Source: Apteryx mantelli (taxonomy: Eukaryota > Chordata > Aves > Apterygiformes > Apterygidae). From it: a stretch of 64,000 bases of DNA. The DNA is taken from contig NC_089994.1 in NCBI RefSeq assembly GCF_036417845.1, forward strand, positions 13,286,001 to 13,350,000, in the 5' to 3' direction. The notes beneath the pieces were generated by a model that was given only the letters and a program-made list of their open reading frames with translations, made no database searches and was not told where the DNA came from. The stretch's first letter is position 1. Each line of letters opens with the position of its first letter. This document shows, in pieces, positions 24,111 to 41,600 of this stretch. Position numbers and translations under genes: made by a program.

Positions 24111-27100
24111 TGTGGCCTTTGAGATCATTCATATATTTGTATATTCTCCTTATTCATTTTTTCCCCAATAGTCAAATGATATTAACTTTGGCAAGAATCA
24201 TCACTAAATTTTCAGTGTGAATTCTGAAATACAATTGATTTGAATTTCCAACACATAGCAAAAAATATCCCCCAAAGAGCCCTCAAGTCATTATAAGGAG
24301 CAATTTTAGTACAAGAATAAAAGCAAGTCTTTCTAGACCTTTTAAGAAAGCATTACATAAAAATTTTGTATAGGCTTTAAAAATCAGTAGTGTCTGCAAA
24401 TGTATATTGCCTTTGAAAGAATGCATGATACAGGAGAGGCATAGATGTTTTACTAGCATGAAAGACAGTCCTAATAAAATCTGTATGTATTTATATCTGT
24501 ATTAGTGTGATTAACGATAGGAAGATTCTTGCTAGAGTGCATCTTCTCATGCAGTTGAGATCTTCAATAGTGCAACCAGATCGCTGAGTCAGAGGATATC
24601 TGATCTGATTTAGCCAGCTACTTCATGGGGAGTACAGCACTCTACTGGGCCCACTGACCCTGGTAGGGATCCACCTGCACAAGAATCACTGTTGATGAGG
24701 GACTCAAGTGTTTCTCAGAACAGCAAAGCACCACAAAAAGCTATGAAAACAGTCAGTCTATGGCACTACAGGTAGTAAAAGACGTTTTGGCAAAAACAAG
24801 TCAGAAAGCAGACCACATTCTTATGAAAATGTCACATGAGATTTCTTTTGAGTCAATTACACCAAAAAGGACAATAGAACAGTTCATACTAAAGAAAAAA
24901 CAAACAAATCTTGGAGAGAATTCACAAGGCTAATGCTATCATGCAAAAATATTTTTCTAATTAAGAAAATGTGAAGTTGCTGAGCTGGTGCCAGCAAACA
25001 AAATCAAGCTTTTTGGCAACAAAATTTAGGATTAGTCAGATGAAAATACTTATACCATGCTACAGTTGTAATGCTAAGCTGATTAATTTACCTATCATTC
25101 TTTATGAAGACATTAAGAGGCTGATTCAAATACCAAGTAAGCAGATAATCATACAATAAATTATGCATTTAAGTTTTCTTTGGTCCCACTTACTGATTAA
25201 TAGTTATTGGATTTATCTTTTCATTTTCTATTGACTGTCATTAGATAGCTTTTTGTATTGTGGTAGTGCCTTGAACATCTTACTCTGGACACTGTACAAA
25301 ATGCTTGTTTTTCAAGAATAGTTTAGGCTTTTGCAAATCCCAAGGATTTGTAGGTATGCGATTCATTTAATTGAATCTTTGATAACCTGAGCCTTAATGT
25401 TTAGCAACAGAACACTAAGCTTATGTAAAATTGGCTAATCCTATAATTAAAAAAAGTATCATGTTTTAATATATGATTAAGTCAAGTCTTATTTGCCAAA
25501 AAGTCACTGCCTATATTAACTGCATATTTTTTGGCATCATTCAGGTAATCAAATTTTCTTGAACAGAGACATATTTCACAATGATAAAGTTTTGCCTTTG
25601 AAATTTTTGCCAATTTCTCTTTTACAGGCTTACTTCATTTCTCTCATGCCCTTCCAGGTAAAAGCAACTCCATGAAAATTTTGTTCAACTGCTTTGTGAA
25701 ATAAGTTTACCGTTCAGTCCAGCACAAATGGAGTATACACCCAGAAGCCAATCTGCAAGTTATTTCTCAGTAAAAGCATCTAAGCCCATTATATATGTTA
25801 TTAAAGACTTTATAGGGAATAACACATTCTTGTCTTCTGTAGTCTCTTATTTTAGTTCTAAATGGCAAAAGGAATGAGAGGGTGGGGAGAGAAATCGGGG
25901 CTGACAAATATTGGCAGTGGCTGCCAAATGTGTGTTCGTAGCAAGATCTGAATAATCATCAAATCTGAACTGCAACTGATAACTTCAAGAATAGATAAAC
26001 TGATAGTCACCGTGCAGAAAGCCACACTCTTGCCATCATTGTAAGTCTACAAACATGCATGTAAAGCAACAGCAAAAGCTGTCTCCAGAGATGAGATTAG
26101 TGCAAGCAATAATACATTGCTTTGGACATAGACAAGGCATTTACTATACTTAGTTCACCTGCTGCTTAAAGTGCTACTCTGAGGGATTTTGCTTCCTTGA
26201 ATGATCTAAGTTATTGATTTTCCCCATCTACTGTCACTGTTCTTTTTGCATACTACAGAAAAGCAAACTACAGAAAAATCAGTCATTCAAAACATGTGAT
26301 TTTTGGATATGAAAACAGATATGGAACTAAGATGAAAACATTCTTCCTCTCTCTAAAGGGTTTGCTAATCTCAGTGATTTCCATAGCCTCCTTAAATCAC
26401 TGTGTCATTTTAAGATGTCACTTACAGCTGATGAAGACTGATGTGACCTCCTTCAGATCCCTTCTAATTAATCATAAATGTTGATTTTTCAAGAGATTAA
26501 ATACATCCTTTCTTTCTCTTAGGCTCTATGTCTTTTTAGCATATGCAAAAATCATCCAGCTGGGATGGAGAACAAGAAACAGAGCAATCCAGAAAATATC
26601 TACCATGTCAACTGCTGCATCTGTTTCTTCCTTATTTATAATTCTACAAAGTTCTCTAGTCACAAACCAGTACCTGCGGAAGTGACATTACAGAACTTAA
26701 CATGTTAAGTTTTTAAGTGCAGTGACACATGCCATGTATTTAGAAGTAGGATCTATCCAGTGTTCAGAGCAGATGAAAGCCCTCTGCTAGCAGTAAGCCA
26801 CTAGCAAGTGTCCACACAAGAGAGAGCAAGAGCAACTAAAATACAAAGCAACTTTGAAAGCGTAGTTAATCCAAGCAGATAGCATTATTTTCTTCTATCC
26901 GTTTTACACAGGCAGGAGAGTAATTTTATACTTATGCTTGTTCATTTAAGTTCTGCAAGGCTAATACAGAACATTAACATGAAAATAAAAGTATTATCAT
27001 TGTATGTGTTGTACTGAAATCTCCAAGCTCAAGGCATGGTCCTAACTGTACAAGGCACTGTTTACACACGTATCAAAAAGACAGCAACTACCTGTTAAGT

Positions 27101-30081
27101 GCCTATAACCAGAACACTTCAGAACACATCCAAAAAATAGTCAACCAAAATAACTTAAAGGAGTGACAAAACACAATAGAAGTGTTTTCCCTGGGGTACA
27201 AGTTATGAACTGTACTACAAAGTATGTATTACATGCCTAAAGCATATTCATCTTTTACATGTTGCTAAAGGACCCTGTTTACTGAAGTAGTGCCCAATTC
27301 AGAATATGCAAGTTACTCAACTACAAGAAAATGTGGCAAATGACTCTCACTGACAAGTCACTTCAATTTGTAGGGTGTTAGGGCAGCTTCACAGGCAGCT
27401 TCCAGGAAAGCACAGCAGCAACATGATTAGCCTCTCATGTATGGCTACAGGAAGCTCTTCCAATTTGACAGATAACAAACTAGTCTTATTTTAATTCTTA
27501 TGTGGTGGAGAAACTTCTAATGATGTTCTCAATTACCAGGACAGGTTTGTTATCCCCCCCCATCTGCTTATTTTCCTCACCACCATCATTTTCTTATATT
27601 TGCTTTGATATCTACTAACAGACTTTCATTAAGTATAGTTGTAATTATGCTTTTGAACATTAAACATTATCACCCAGGTGGCATCCAAAAGTTGCCATGA
27701 AAATGAGTATTTCGTTCTCTAGTTGTAATTGATGTATTCAGCAGTTTTCAATACCTTTCTTGGTAGCCCTACTCACATGTACTTTCCTCATCCTGTCTTT
27801 GAGTTCTGTCATACTCCTCCTTACAGGTTTAGACCTTTACAACACAGAAGCATCTTCTCCCTGCCAAATGCAACGTTTTACTCATTGCTTTTATCTTCTT
27901 GACAGTCTAGGCTATACTTCTGAAGATGCTACAATAGTTTTGCACCATGCTACCTGGACTTCTTTTGTGCTGTAGTGGTCAGAAGTTCCACGAGTATCGT
28001 ATCAGTTAGGAATCTGCCTGTGTAAAGTCAGTCACATGTATATTCCACTCCGAACCAGGGACCTTGCCTGGACAGCACAGAGGCAGTTTATCATCCCCTA
28101 AATATGCTGAGGGCATTTGAACTAAGACCCTTTTCCAGCTAGTGTTTCCCAGTATAATTAGAGAAAAGTTGCCATAGTACAGTTGTTCTGGCCAACTTCA
28201 TTTCAAATCTGAAGGTCCGAGTGGAAGAACACCTTTCCCCCTCATTTACAATCGCTTTACAGAAGGGGGAAAAGACACACAACTATAATACAACATTGAT
28301 CCATCAAACTTTCTGTACAGGTCACCACCTATACTTCAACCTGACAAGACTAAAGCATAATATATGAAGTTGTGTTGCATCAAGTTTGACTACTGTATAT
28401 TCCACAGTAGATTTTTGGTTAAAAAAAAAAATCACCAAGCTTAAGAGTTCAACACTTAATGAGTGGGTTTATTTATTCAGGCAAAGTTTTACTGAATTCA
28501 ACATTAATTATCAAGATATTGACTAACTCTATATAGGGAATTCTGATGCTTTTTTTTTAAACCTTAAGTTACTGAAGTATAGGAAAAACGAAGTATGACA
28601 GCACTGGCTTTGTCATGCTAAAAACATCAGGGTGACAAGAAACCTTGTAATTCACTGTCTTGGTCTATTTCAGTCTTAGTGGATTTAATTTAAGATGAAG
28701 AAATAACCCTATGAAGAAGTGCAACTATATTTAGCTTGTTTTTTAAAGAATACTGTACAAAGTAAACAAACTCATACCAACAGCTGCTACTGCACTTCTC
28801 TGGTCCCGGCAGATAACACACCTCAAGCAGCAGTTTTACAATACACTTTCACAAGTGTAGTTATTTGCTATCATTAATAAATCTAAAAGCATCCCTATGA
28901 TTATTTCTTCTTAGAATATATGCTGCTTGTGCAACCCCAATAGGTATTTTTGTTTAGTTTCACTTGATCAAAGTAGTAACATAGACAGCGTGCCCCATCA
29001 TGTGGCTGAAACTGGAACCACAAAAGCAATTGCTGTTTCTCTTACCATTTCATTTTCCATTGGAGAACACTTCCATGCAGACCTGGAATTAAACTCTCTT
29101 CCTTGGATGCTACATAGTCTACTTGTATATAGCTAGCAAGAGAAGAAAGTTATGCAGTAGTCACTCATTCTCCATGACCTTTTTTTTTAAGCTGTATCAG
29201 ACCTGCTGTTCAGAGAGTGTGCTAAGTTGTTCTTTAGTCAGGTTCAAACCTCATATCAAGCAACATCTTCTGCACTTCTGACTCAGGCAGATGATGCATC
29301 TCAAACAACTCTTACTCCTAACCTCTGGAAAAAAAAAATACTCATTAGCTATAGTTTGAAGCAGAAGTTGTACAATTAGACCTTAATTTTGGCATTCAAA
29401 TAAAACAAAGCATCTGGACCCAAATAAAAAAAGATACAGTCCTTTGATTCTGTAAGTAGTAAGCAATAAGTAATGAAAGGTAAGGTGATTTGTTGATTAT
29501 GACTCATCTTTTTATTTATAAACGGAAAGAGTCTCGTTTGGCTTGAGTTCTTCCCCTAAATACCTGCCCTGCAAATGGAATCAGAGAACTGAAAGTTTAA
29601 CAAATGTGTTATCATGTAATCCATAAAAAAAAGATTGCCTTTGCATTCTCACCATAAGCAAAACACTTCTTTTGCATCACAGTACCTATCAGAAATCGTG
29701 ATGGGAAGAAAGTCATCAGTAGTTATCACTTGCTCATGTAGTGACAAGCTTGAAGTAGCAGCAGTAGGAATTAGTTAATTTAATACAACTGGGAAATCAG
29801 ATGGTAGGACTGGCTCATGAACAGTAAATCTTACATTGAAAATGAGTTCAAAGAAAACAAGAACCATTTATATTAGTCACTCAGTTCTACTGTCTTTAGC
29901 TTAAAGCTTTATATAGAAGCCTTAAATGACAATAACCGTATCAGGAAAGATTCTGATGCTCCCGAGCCCAACTCCCAGTTTTGGGATCGATTAAAGTGTT
30001 GACAGAAAAGTGTTGACAACAGGAAGGACATTGGTCATTAAAATTTTCTTCCTAGGTACTAGTTTTTGCATTGATCAAAGC

Positions 30082-30107
30082 TTTTTTTTTTTTGGGGGGG
30101 GGGGGGG
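30082..30107. repeat. T12G14 homopolymer pair
   Basis: Twelve T are followed directly by fourteen G. Runs of this kind are prone to replication slippage and sequencing error. The length may not be exact in the assembly. Confidence 0.9.
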
Positions 30108-33100
30108 AAGTGGACAACATCAAAAAATTATCCTTAAGAGCTACATGCTTATGACCATTTCCCTTTTCAAACAGTTATTTCATACTTACTGGTCTTTCAT
30201 TCTAGCTGCCTTTTTCAGTCTTTAATAATAAAAAAGGTCAGAACAGAAATACACAATTAGTCAAGCTCATTGCCTCTTTAGAACCTGGAACCATACTGGT
30301 GAAATTCACATTTCATGTAAGCAATCAAAATTGCCATGTTTGAGATGGTAGATCAAACACTGACTTTTTTTAAAATGTTATATGAAGTGTGAAGTTCCAT
30401 TTATGACCTTCTGCTGTTCAAAAATTCTATTTGTATTTTCAAGTGTTTCCCTAAATAAGCACTAGAAATGTATCCTTTATAGGAAACCAAATTTTAACTT
30501 TAATGACAGAATCCCAGGATGATGGCAATACCCACAGTCAAAATTAATCAATTCCTATATTGAACTAGCAGACCATTACTAACAACATCAGCCCATTACA
30601 GTGATATAGCTTCCAAAACACTACTCCAGGGGTTTGGAGAAATGTCATTCACTCATTTCACAAACTGAACAGATTGTGAAAAGAGAATCACTCACAGCAC
30701 CCAGTCACAATATTTGCATTTGCCTTGTAAGCCCAAATCTGTAACCTAAACAAAAATATAGGGTCTGTGTTAGAGCCTTAGTATAAATAACATACATGCC
30801 GTGTTTAAACATTTATAGTTTTTGATTTATATGAATATATATTTGGTTATTTAATAGCCCTAGTGTGGCTTATCAGTCTCAAGTCTGTTAAATAGGCTAT
30901 AACATTAAGCCTTCCTTTTAAGCATAAAATTCTTCCACATTTAGCTTTCCCTGACTTGTCAGTCAGCTGAGTTTACTCTGAAACAAAGGAATGTTTTTCT
31001 GCCCCTCTGCTGAAAGGGTTGTAGCCTGCACCAAAGGAAGAGTTACAAACAAGCCAAATGGTACTGAACTCCAAAATCACTACAGCTGTTTCCAAAGTAC
31101 TGCAGCCTGGGCACTGTCACAAAAAAAAATACAGGATTATAAAAGCTATTGGACTGGGACAGCATAGACATTCATGATCTCCCAGTATTTGTCTGCAGCT
31201 TGTTTAATGATTCTGGCTATTTGTAGAGATAACTAAAAAGTTAAGTTTCAGGATGCATGCAAGGAAAGATTCCCTCATGGGATGTTCATATACTAGCTCA
31301 TACTAGGAAAAAAGATTCTTAATTGCAAGTCTTCTAACAGAAGAAAGACATCAATTTATAAAGTACCCATTTGAAAGCAAGCAGAGAGCAGAGGATTTAG
31401 TTCCTCACAGTTGTTTGTAAAACAGCTGTATCAATCCTGCTGTAGAAAAGGCTTTATAAAGACCCTATTTAACTGTTGCCAAAGCCCAGGCAAGAGAAGA
31501 GCGACTAGTACTATCCATCCAGGTCAGGAAAGCAACTTACTTCAGCCAAGCTATGTTTACACACTAGGAAGAAAGGGGAAGGCAGAAGAGAAGTTTGTCT
31601 CAGCATTTTTTCCATGAATTTAGATCAAGACTAACAACAGAACAAGGGCAAGAGAAGAATCATGTCTGAGGCAGGGTGGGAATACATTTTGTTGTACTGT
31701 AACTTGCATATCAAAAGCAGAAGGGGAAGACTTGGACCTTTCTGCTGTATGGGGCTCCAGTCGTTGTAGATTAAGCAGCATGTTTTAACTAAAACATTGA
31801 AGAAGTTTCTGTTAAAGACTTCCTGTTGAAGTCTTCAAGATCTACCAAAGACAACCTTATTTTTCCTAAGGAGGCCTTTAATACTTCCTTCATTTAAAGG
31901 TATGGTAATAATACATGCTTACAGTAGTGAAATATTTCCTCTACCAGCTTCTTAAACTAATGCTTTTGCCTTATGTTCAAGTTTGCACATGCACCAATTT
32001 CCCAATTGCTTTTCTAATACAAGCCTCTGGATTTACATACTTCAAGCCTCAAGGCTTCATCATGGAACCAGAAACAGTAAACATCCCAACACTTCCTCCT
32101 GCTTGCAAAAACTGGATTAAGGTCTCCGGTGAGAAGTTACCAGAGAACAGTGTGAAACCAGGCACCTCAGCACAAACTCACAAACTGAGGTATAAAGAAC
32201 ATATTATATCCTACCTTTATCCTGACCCAGCCATGCACACATCTAGCAGTTAAGCAAGTAGAATAGAGTGAGCATTACAAGAAAGAAGGAATCAAGTCTC
32301 ATGAGTTCAGTCCCAATAACAGCAGAGCTGTAATATAGACTGATGTGACTATTTGGCACAGAGGTACTTACAATGCAAATTTTATATTCCTCATTAACTA
32401 AATAGATTAAAAAATTGTTAAACTACTGAAAAAAGTTGTCTAGAGTTCCAAGTCTTTTGTTGTATTATAGTTAGGGAACTACAGCTGAAAGGAATTTGCA
32501 CATGTCCCAACTAAGACTACTTGCATTTATAATCAAATTAACAGGTTCTAGATAAGACAAACTGAGTATAAAGCTGTAAACTAGTGGACCTAGTCTCACC
32601 CCCAAAACATTATAGGCTAATAAGACTATAGTACAGCAGGCCAACTATTACCACTACATCAGAGTAATTTTTGTGGACTTGGAAGGATGAGAGGTTACAA
32701 AGCCAAAACCTCAGAGCAGTTATACACCTGTGTGTACTGCAGGTGAGTTGCAGATACCACCATACAAGCACACACTGAAACAGTACAAATAAAACTCAGA
32801 GTTGCAGTTTTTTCTTCTTCCTTTTAAAGGTGTATCAACACTGCAGAATTATTACAATCTGTACTTTTAAAGCAGTGTATTATCAGAAGCAGGACAGCTT
32901 AAAGAAAAAAGCTACTGCACCTAGTAAAGCAGCAGCAGATAATCAAGCTAGCAGTATTAGCCAAGGTACACATAGGTAAATTAGTGACTACAGACAGGAA
33001 CCCAAAAAATATGTTCAAGCAAGGTGATGCAGCAAGAAGATTCAATGGAATATTTAAGTGAGAGTTGGTCTTTTTACTATGTAGCAGATAAAAGCGTAAA

Positions 33101-34268
33101 ATACTCATTGTCATTAGTCAGTTTCAGGTTCTAGATACCACAACTCAGCTTTTCATTAACTAGTTAAGCAATACAGAACTTAACTTGCACTAAGTTAAAC
33201 ACGATTCCTTTACAATAGTGTTTAATAAATAGATTTTCATAGTAAACTATCTTTTGCAACCACATATCAGAATGGTTGAGTAGTGTTATTTAAGAAAAAA
33301 AAATCAAGTAGCAGGAGTTATGTACACAAACATGCAAATTAAGAGGAATAAATGAAATGCTTCACTTTATTAAGAAACCAAAAATACAAAACTGAAGAGT
33401 TCAAGGCTTCATGTACTCAATCAAACACTACTGAAAAATGGAATCTTAAACTTATATTCTGTTTACTAGCAGTACTAATATTGACCAAGATTAATTTCTA
33501 CAAGATAGTGTTAAAAGTTGACATTTTCCACCATTTGTGCTATAATAAGCTAGAGTTTCAAATTAAGAACTTGGTGCAGTTACAATAAAGTCTTGCTATT
33601 TATACAAGTGTGGTTTTAGTTAATATGCGTTTCATAGCCAAGAGCTTTTTAGCTCAACTACAGCCGTTTTCTAGTTAGTGAATTTTAAGATGAGCAGAAT
33701 TTGTTTCATCAGCTATAGCTCTACTGAATGATGTTCCATGCAAAGATACAGCTTTTACACCACTTAACAGACCTAGATGCCATTTGTTTCAGGCTACTAA
33801 AATACAGAGCTCTGAAGGCAAGTTGTGGAACATACTTTAAATTAGAGTTTAGAGAATATATCTAAAGGTAGCATATGCAAGCTGAACTACCCTCAAGACT
33901 CAAGAAGCCCTGCAGATCACAAACATGCCCATTTGTAGGGGATAGTTTATGCTTATTTGTCAATTCAGTCACACTTACCAGTCAAGTGTTCACTGCTTTA
34001 GTTTTACCTGGCAGTTAGTTCAGCTCTCCTCAGGTGCTTAGTTACAGGCTTCAGGAAATAAAGGGAAGGTTAACTGTCAGCTCTGATTTAGTAAGAGGAG
34101 CATAACAAGAAAGGGAGGGGAGGTGGTGTGTGGAAGAGAAACAGAGGAAAAGGAAAAATACAGTAGACAACCAAGTATTAGCCTCAACTGAAGAACAGAG
34201 AACTTCTTGAAGAATTATTCCTAACAATGCATAAAAGTTCACTTGCTTAGAGATATTTGAAATACAAC

Positions 34269-34274
34269 TTTATT
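34269..34274 (-). terminator. Candidate RAN polyadenylation signal
   Basis: AATAAA on the minus strand lies about 330 nt after the RAN stop codon. A second AATAAA, at 33371-33366, could serve a longer 3' UTR of about 1.2 kb. I cannot tell which is used. Confidence 0.45.
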
Positions 34275-34602
34275 ATCTAAACAAAAAAGAATGGGAATGA
34301 CAGAAACAAGATTTACCACTTAATACTCTGATGTGACTGCAGCAGTCTTATATTTGAAACTCAAAGGGGAAGTAATTGCAGTCCAAAAAACAGCTAAATA
34401 TGCAGGTCCAAAATATTAAGGTTTTTTTTTTTTTAAACTGCCACATTCACTCCGAAGCCCATTCATCTCTTTCAGCATCCCAAAGATTAAGCACATGTTC
34501 TGCTCAGCTAGATAATAAAGTGGCAAACACGCTGCACCACTGACATCACAGGACAGTTGCCTATAAAACTAGACTTCTGACGCTGGGCTCCAGCTTCATC
34601 CC

Positions 34603-38021
<3,419 letters not shown>

Positions 38022-38079
38022 GCTGGGTCTGCAGGGGAAATGGAAGCATGTGAGCTCACAACAAGCAAGCTGGTTCAAG

Positions 38080-39330
38080 GCCCAGCCGGAAGGGGTTGGG
38101 CGCCGTTCTCAGTTCCCAAATCGCCTCCCAGGGCGCGTGCTCCGCGCGCCAGTCAGCAGCCGCCGGCGAGGAGGCTCAGGCTCGGCCCACGCCGCCGCTC
38201 CCCCCTCCTCCCCAGCGTTAGGGCGCGCGAGGTCCCGGGCCCATTCATGGGGCAGGAAGCGCCTCTCGGGCTCCCCACATGCGGCGGGAGCGCGCGCGGT
38301 AATGGCGGCGGCACCTCCCCGCCCACCCCAGGAGCCCTGTAACGGAAGGCTGCCGCCGCACCCCTTGTGCTTTCGGGCTCGCGGAGAGACCCGAGCTGCA
38401 GCTCCGAAGGGCACCTCAGCAAGAGCCGAATTCGGCCTCGCTCCATTAAGGAGTTCCCCCCCTCCACCCCGCCCAGAATCGGTATCCCTCAAGAGAATCT
38501 GCCTTCCGATCGGCAGAGCCCAGGAGGAGCCCTCCAGGGCGCCCCAGCAGAGCCCTCCTAAACGCCTCCCCCCGGCCGGGCCTCGAGCTCCCCCCCAGCC
38601 CCCACCAACGGGCCTAACGCTCTCTCCCCGCCATGAGCCACCATGACTGAGCAGCGCGCGCCACCTCCCCTCCCCCCCTGCAGACACTCGGCCCGCTGGA
38701 GGCCCCACTCTGTTTCGCCTCCCAAATCTCGCCCAACCCCTTATCTGAGGCGAAAGGGAGCCTGGCTCCTGCCTTTCCACCTCTCCCATCCTAGGCAAAG
38801 GGGGAGAGGGGGGGAGGAAGACACCGGACTAGGGACCACAGCAGTAACGCTCACTCAGGCCCGGCCTCGCCTCGCTACAACCCAACCCATCGCCTCCTAC
38901 CCCCGCTCCCCGGCGGTAGCTAACGGCAACCGCCACCCCTACCACTCGCGCTTTTGAAAGCAGCCCCGCTTCCCCCCACCGGCTCCTCCAAGGAAAAGGA
39001 GGACGTCCCGACCCCGTTACCTTTACCGAGGCTTCTCTCCGCGTCTCTCCCCTCAGTGACTGGGCGCTGGGAAGATGGCGGAAGCGCGGTTCAAATACCC
39101 GGAGAGCGACGCCGCGCGGCCGCAGGGAGGGGGAGGGGTCGCGCGTCACGTGGTGCGGGGCGGGCGAGCGGGCGTTAGGCGCGCGCCTCCTCGGACGCTG
39201 TTTAACCGCTCGCGGGCGCCGGCTCTGAGGGGAGCCGGGGAGGGAGGGGGCTCGTTCTCCGCTAGCTGCGGCGCGGCGGCCGTTTACCTCAGCCCTAAGC
39301 GCGGCAAACGGCTCGGTGCTGTTGTCCCGA
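38080..39330. promoter_or_regulatory. RAN CpG-island promoter and 5' UTR exon
   Basis: A dense CpG island covers the RAN 5' end. On the minus strand a YY1-type initiator element (CCGCCATCTT, 39081-39072) marks the likely start site near 39080. A short non-coding first exon would end at CTCG/GTAAAG (39027) or AAAG/GTAACG (39021) and splice to 38028. A CACGTG E-box (39147-39152) and GC-rich boxes lie just upstream. Long open frames on both strands across the island are composition artefacts. Confidence 0.7.
39147..39152. promoter_or_regulatory. E-box CACGTG upstream of RAN
   Basis: A palindromic CACGTG inside GTCACGTGGT lies about 70 bp upstream of the likely RAN start site. This site is bound by USF and MYC/MAX family factors. 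RAN responds to MYC in mammals, so the position is sensible, but use here is inferred. Confidence 0.45.
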
Positions 39331-41339
39331 GCGTGAAAGCGGCCTGGCAAGATTTAGCCCGTTTGAAAAAGGGGAATGGGGGAGTGGTTCCCGAGCAGCT
39401 CTTTGTGGCCCGGGGTGGAAAAAGGCGCCAGCACCGTTCCCATCCGCAGCAGGTTTCCAGCTGGGCGGGCTTCCTTGTTCTGCCATCCCTGTGTAGCCGC
39501 CGGCTGCTGGAAAGAGGGCCGAAACCGTGCTTCCAAGTAGTGCTTGTTGCTGTAAAGCCCGAGGTTTGCTGGGGTTTGGCTGAGATGGACCCTGTGTGGC
39601 TCTGCGTCTTCTGGCTGGGAACGTGCTGCTGTGCTGAGCTGCTTGAGAAACTCTTTAATCATTAAAGTCGCATCGGGAGAGATTTGGAGCGTGCAATGAA
39701 CTAGTCCACTTACCATAGTCCTGTGGACAAAGTTTAAAAACTGCAAGTAGTTACTTACAAAACCTGCTAAACTGTCTCTAGCACCAGTATATAGAGAGGT
39801 CTTGCAGTCTAATAAAAATTAGCAGGAGTTAATTGAACAGCTTTCAGGTAAAAACTGCTGTGTTCAAAAGGACTTTCCTTAAATGTGCCATATGGCTATT
39901 CTTTTCAGTTCTTCATAAAAATGACCTGTCTTCATGAAGATGCTATTTACCTGTATTAATGAAAATAAAACCAAAGATGTTTTGTAGGCCTTGGATTTAG
40001 AATAAAGTTCTTTAAGCCCTCAAGTCTAAACTTTAGTGAGAGCAAAGCTGCTCAAAAACCGATTTAAATTAACATTAAAATAGATAATTTGCATGGGATT
40101 ATAAATATCAAGTCCACATGTTCATACTGAGTTCTAAGTTCCCTGATTTTTTTACCTCAGTATGCTTACGCAGTATGTTCCTTTTCTGTAGTCTGCATAA
40201 CATTTGTTTGTTGCTGCATCCCCTAATCCAAGATAAATACATGAACTTTTAAATACCTCTGTCTTGAAATAATACAGATTTTTTTTTCATGGAAGGTGAT
40301 ACATACAAACAGACTATTCTTGTTCATTTTCTACATACATAGCAACAATGTGTACAGAAAGCTTTACAAGAGAGGTTGCACTCTTTGTTGTAATATTCAC
40401 ATAATTAATAGTGGAATGCCAGTCCAAAATTTTACTTAAGATTTTATTTGTTGCAAAAATCACTGAACTTGTATTCTTTTTTTGGAGGAGGTGGTACTAT
40501 GGGGTTTTTTTAGCATTTTTGGTGATCACCTCTAGGTGCCAGGAAGGATGTATTTCAGAATATGTAATTCATATTTTTCTCAGTACAATGCTATCTTTAT
40601 AAACCCATTGTGAATCCACCTACCTTCTTGACAAATAGGCATCCATTTATCAATAGGAGCCCATGAAGCCACATAAGTGGGGTTTGTGGCAGTGTTTAAG
40701 AATATAAACACTTCCAGGAAATTTCTCAATCTGTAACTTTCTCTACACAGTGCTAAGTATGCTTTAGAAGTGTGGAGCTTGTTAAAATAACAATAAATTC
40801 AAGCCTTGGGTTATTTGAACGCTCCCCTATCCTACTACCAATGGATGGTTGGTGTCTTGTATCAGTCAGTTCCCAAGCTGATCAAACTTTGCAGACTGCC
40901 AACACTGAAACAGATCTTTTCCTCCTTTTCTCAAACAAGTGTTAATATGATAAAAATTCAGCCCTGTATGTAATTAAACTGAAGCACACCACTGATCATG
41001 GAATGACAGTTCATTTGTTTATCTAATCCTCCACTTAGCACTGAATTTCAGTATGTAAACTGCATGTCTGTATTGCACGGTCTTAGACTGTGAGGTGAAC
41101 AATAGGGAAGACACCTAAAAATACAACTTTTCATTGTCATACTTAGACTCAAATGACTTACAGAAATTATTTTACCAAACGTTTTCATAGTTTTCACAAC
41201 ACAACTGAGTTTTGGATAAAGAACTCTGTTTTTCTGCTTAGACCATGGCATCACAATGAAAGGAAGTTTGAATATGTACTGTATATATATAGGTTTTTCA
41301 ATGTATTTTCAAACTAATTTGCAACTAATTGATGATGTA

Positions 41340-41600
41340 TTATTGAATTACTGTAGAGCCTTAATGAAATGTGTAAGATCTGTCCATACACAGGTACTTC
41401 AGGCCTTACAAGAACCGCCTGCTGGACTTTGCCATCCCCTAGAGCCAGAAGATATATTAAATATTTTTATATTAAAGCATTCCAACAGGAGAATGCCTTA
41501 CAGCCGTGCCGGAAAGGACCCTATCAAGTGCAGTTAATCACTAACACTGCAGTGAAGTGCAAGGACTTGCCTAACTGGATTCACACATCATAGTCCAAGT
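41340..41600 (+). pseudogene. Decayed retroviral pol fragment (integrase C-terminal part)
   Basis: Two adjacent plus-strand frames together resemble the C-terminal end of a retroviral integrase. The first piece (to about 41452) contains LQALQEPPAGLCHPLEPED. After a frameshift at about 41452-41470 the second piece, in another frame, contains the GPY-type motif in CRKGPYQVQL (about 41507-41536) and ends LPNWIHTS with a stop at 41591-41593. The GPY motif followed by a WIH motif is typical of gammaretrovirus-like (class I) elements. No gag, protease, reverse transcriptase or env is seen. The copy is frameshifted and isolated, so it cannot be functional. A Ty3-like origin is less likely but not excluded. 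Confidence 0.7.

Larger units (their letters stand above)
18900..34250. other. Intergenic interval between ADGRD1 and RAN
   Basis: About 15 kb of AT-rich sequence has no recognisable coding exon. All open frames are under about 120 codons and resemble nothing known to me. It holds the CpG/C-tract patch at 21.1-21.5 kb, a CR1 scrap at 23.96-24.11 kb, a short (CA)n at 22283-22299, a T12G14 run at 30082-30107 and a MIR-like scrap at 19.16 kb. Enhancers for ADGRD1 or RAN could lie here, but nothing in the sequence marks them for certain. Confidence 0.7.

Noticed and set aside
23818-24171. 117-codon open frame
   Set aside because: Its central part is explained by an old CR1 fragment; the frame is not conserved CR1 coding sequence.
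31915-32253. 112-codon open frame in the intergenic interval
   Set aside because: No recognisable homology or gene signals.
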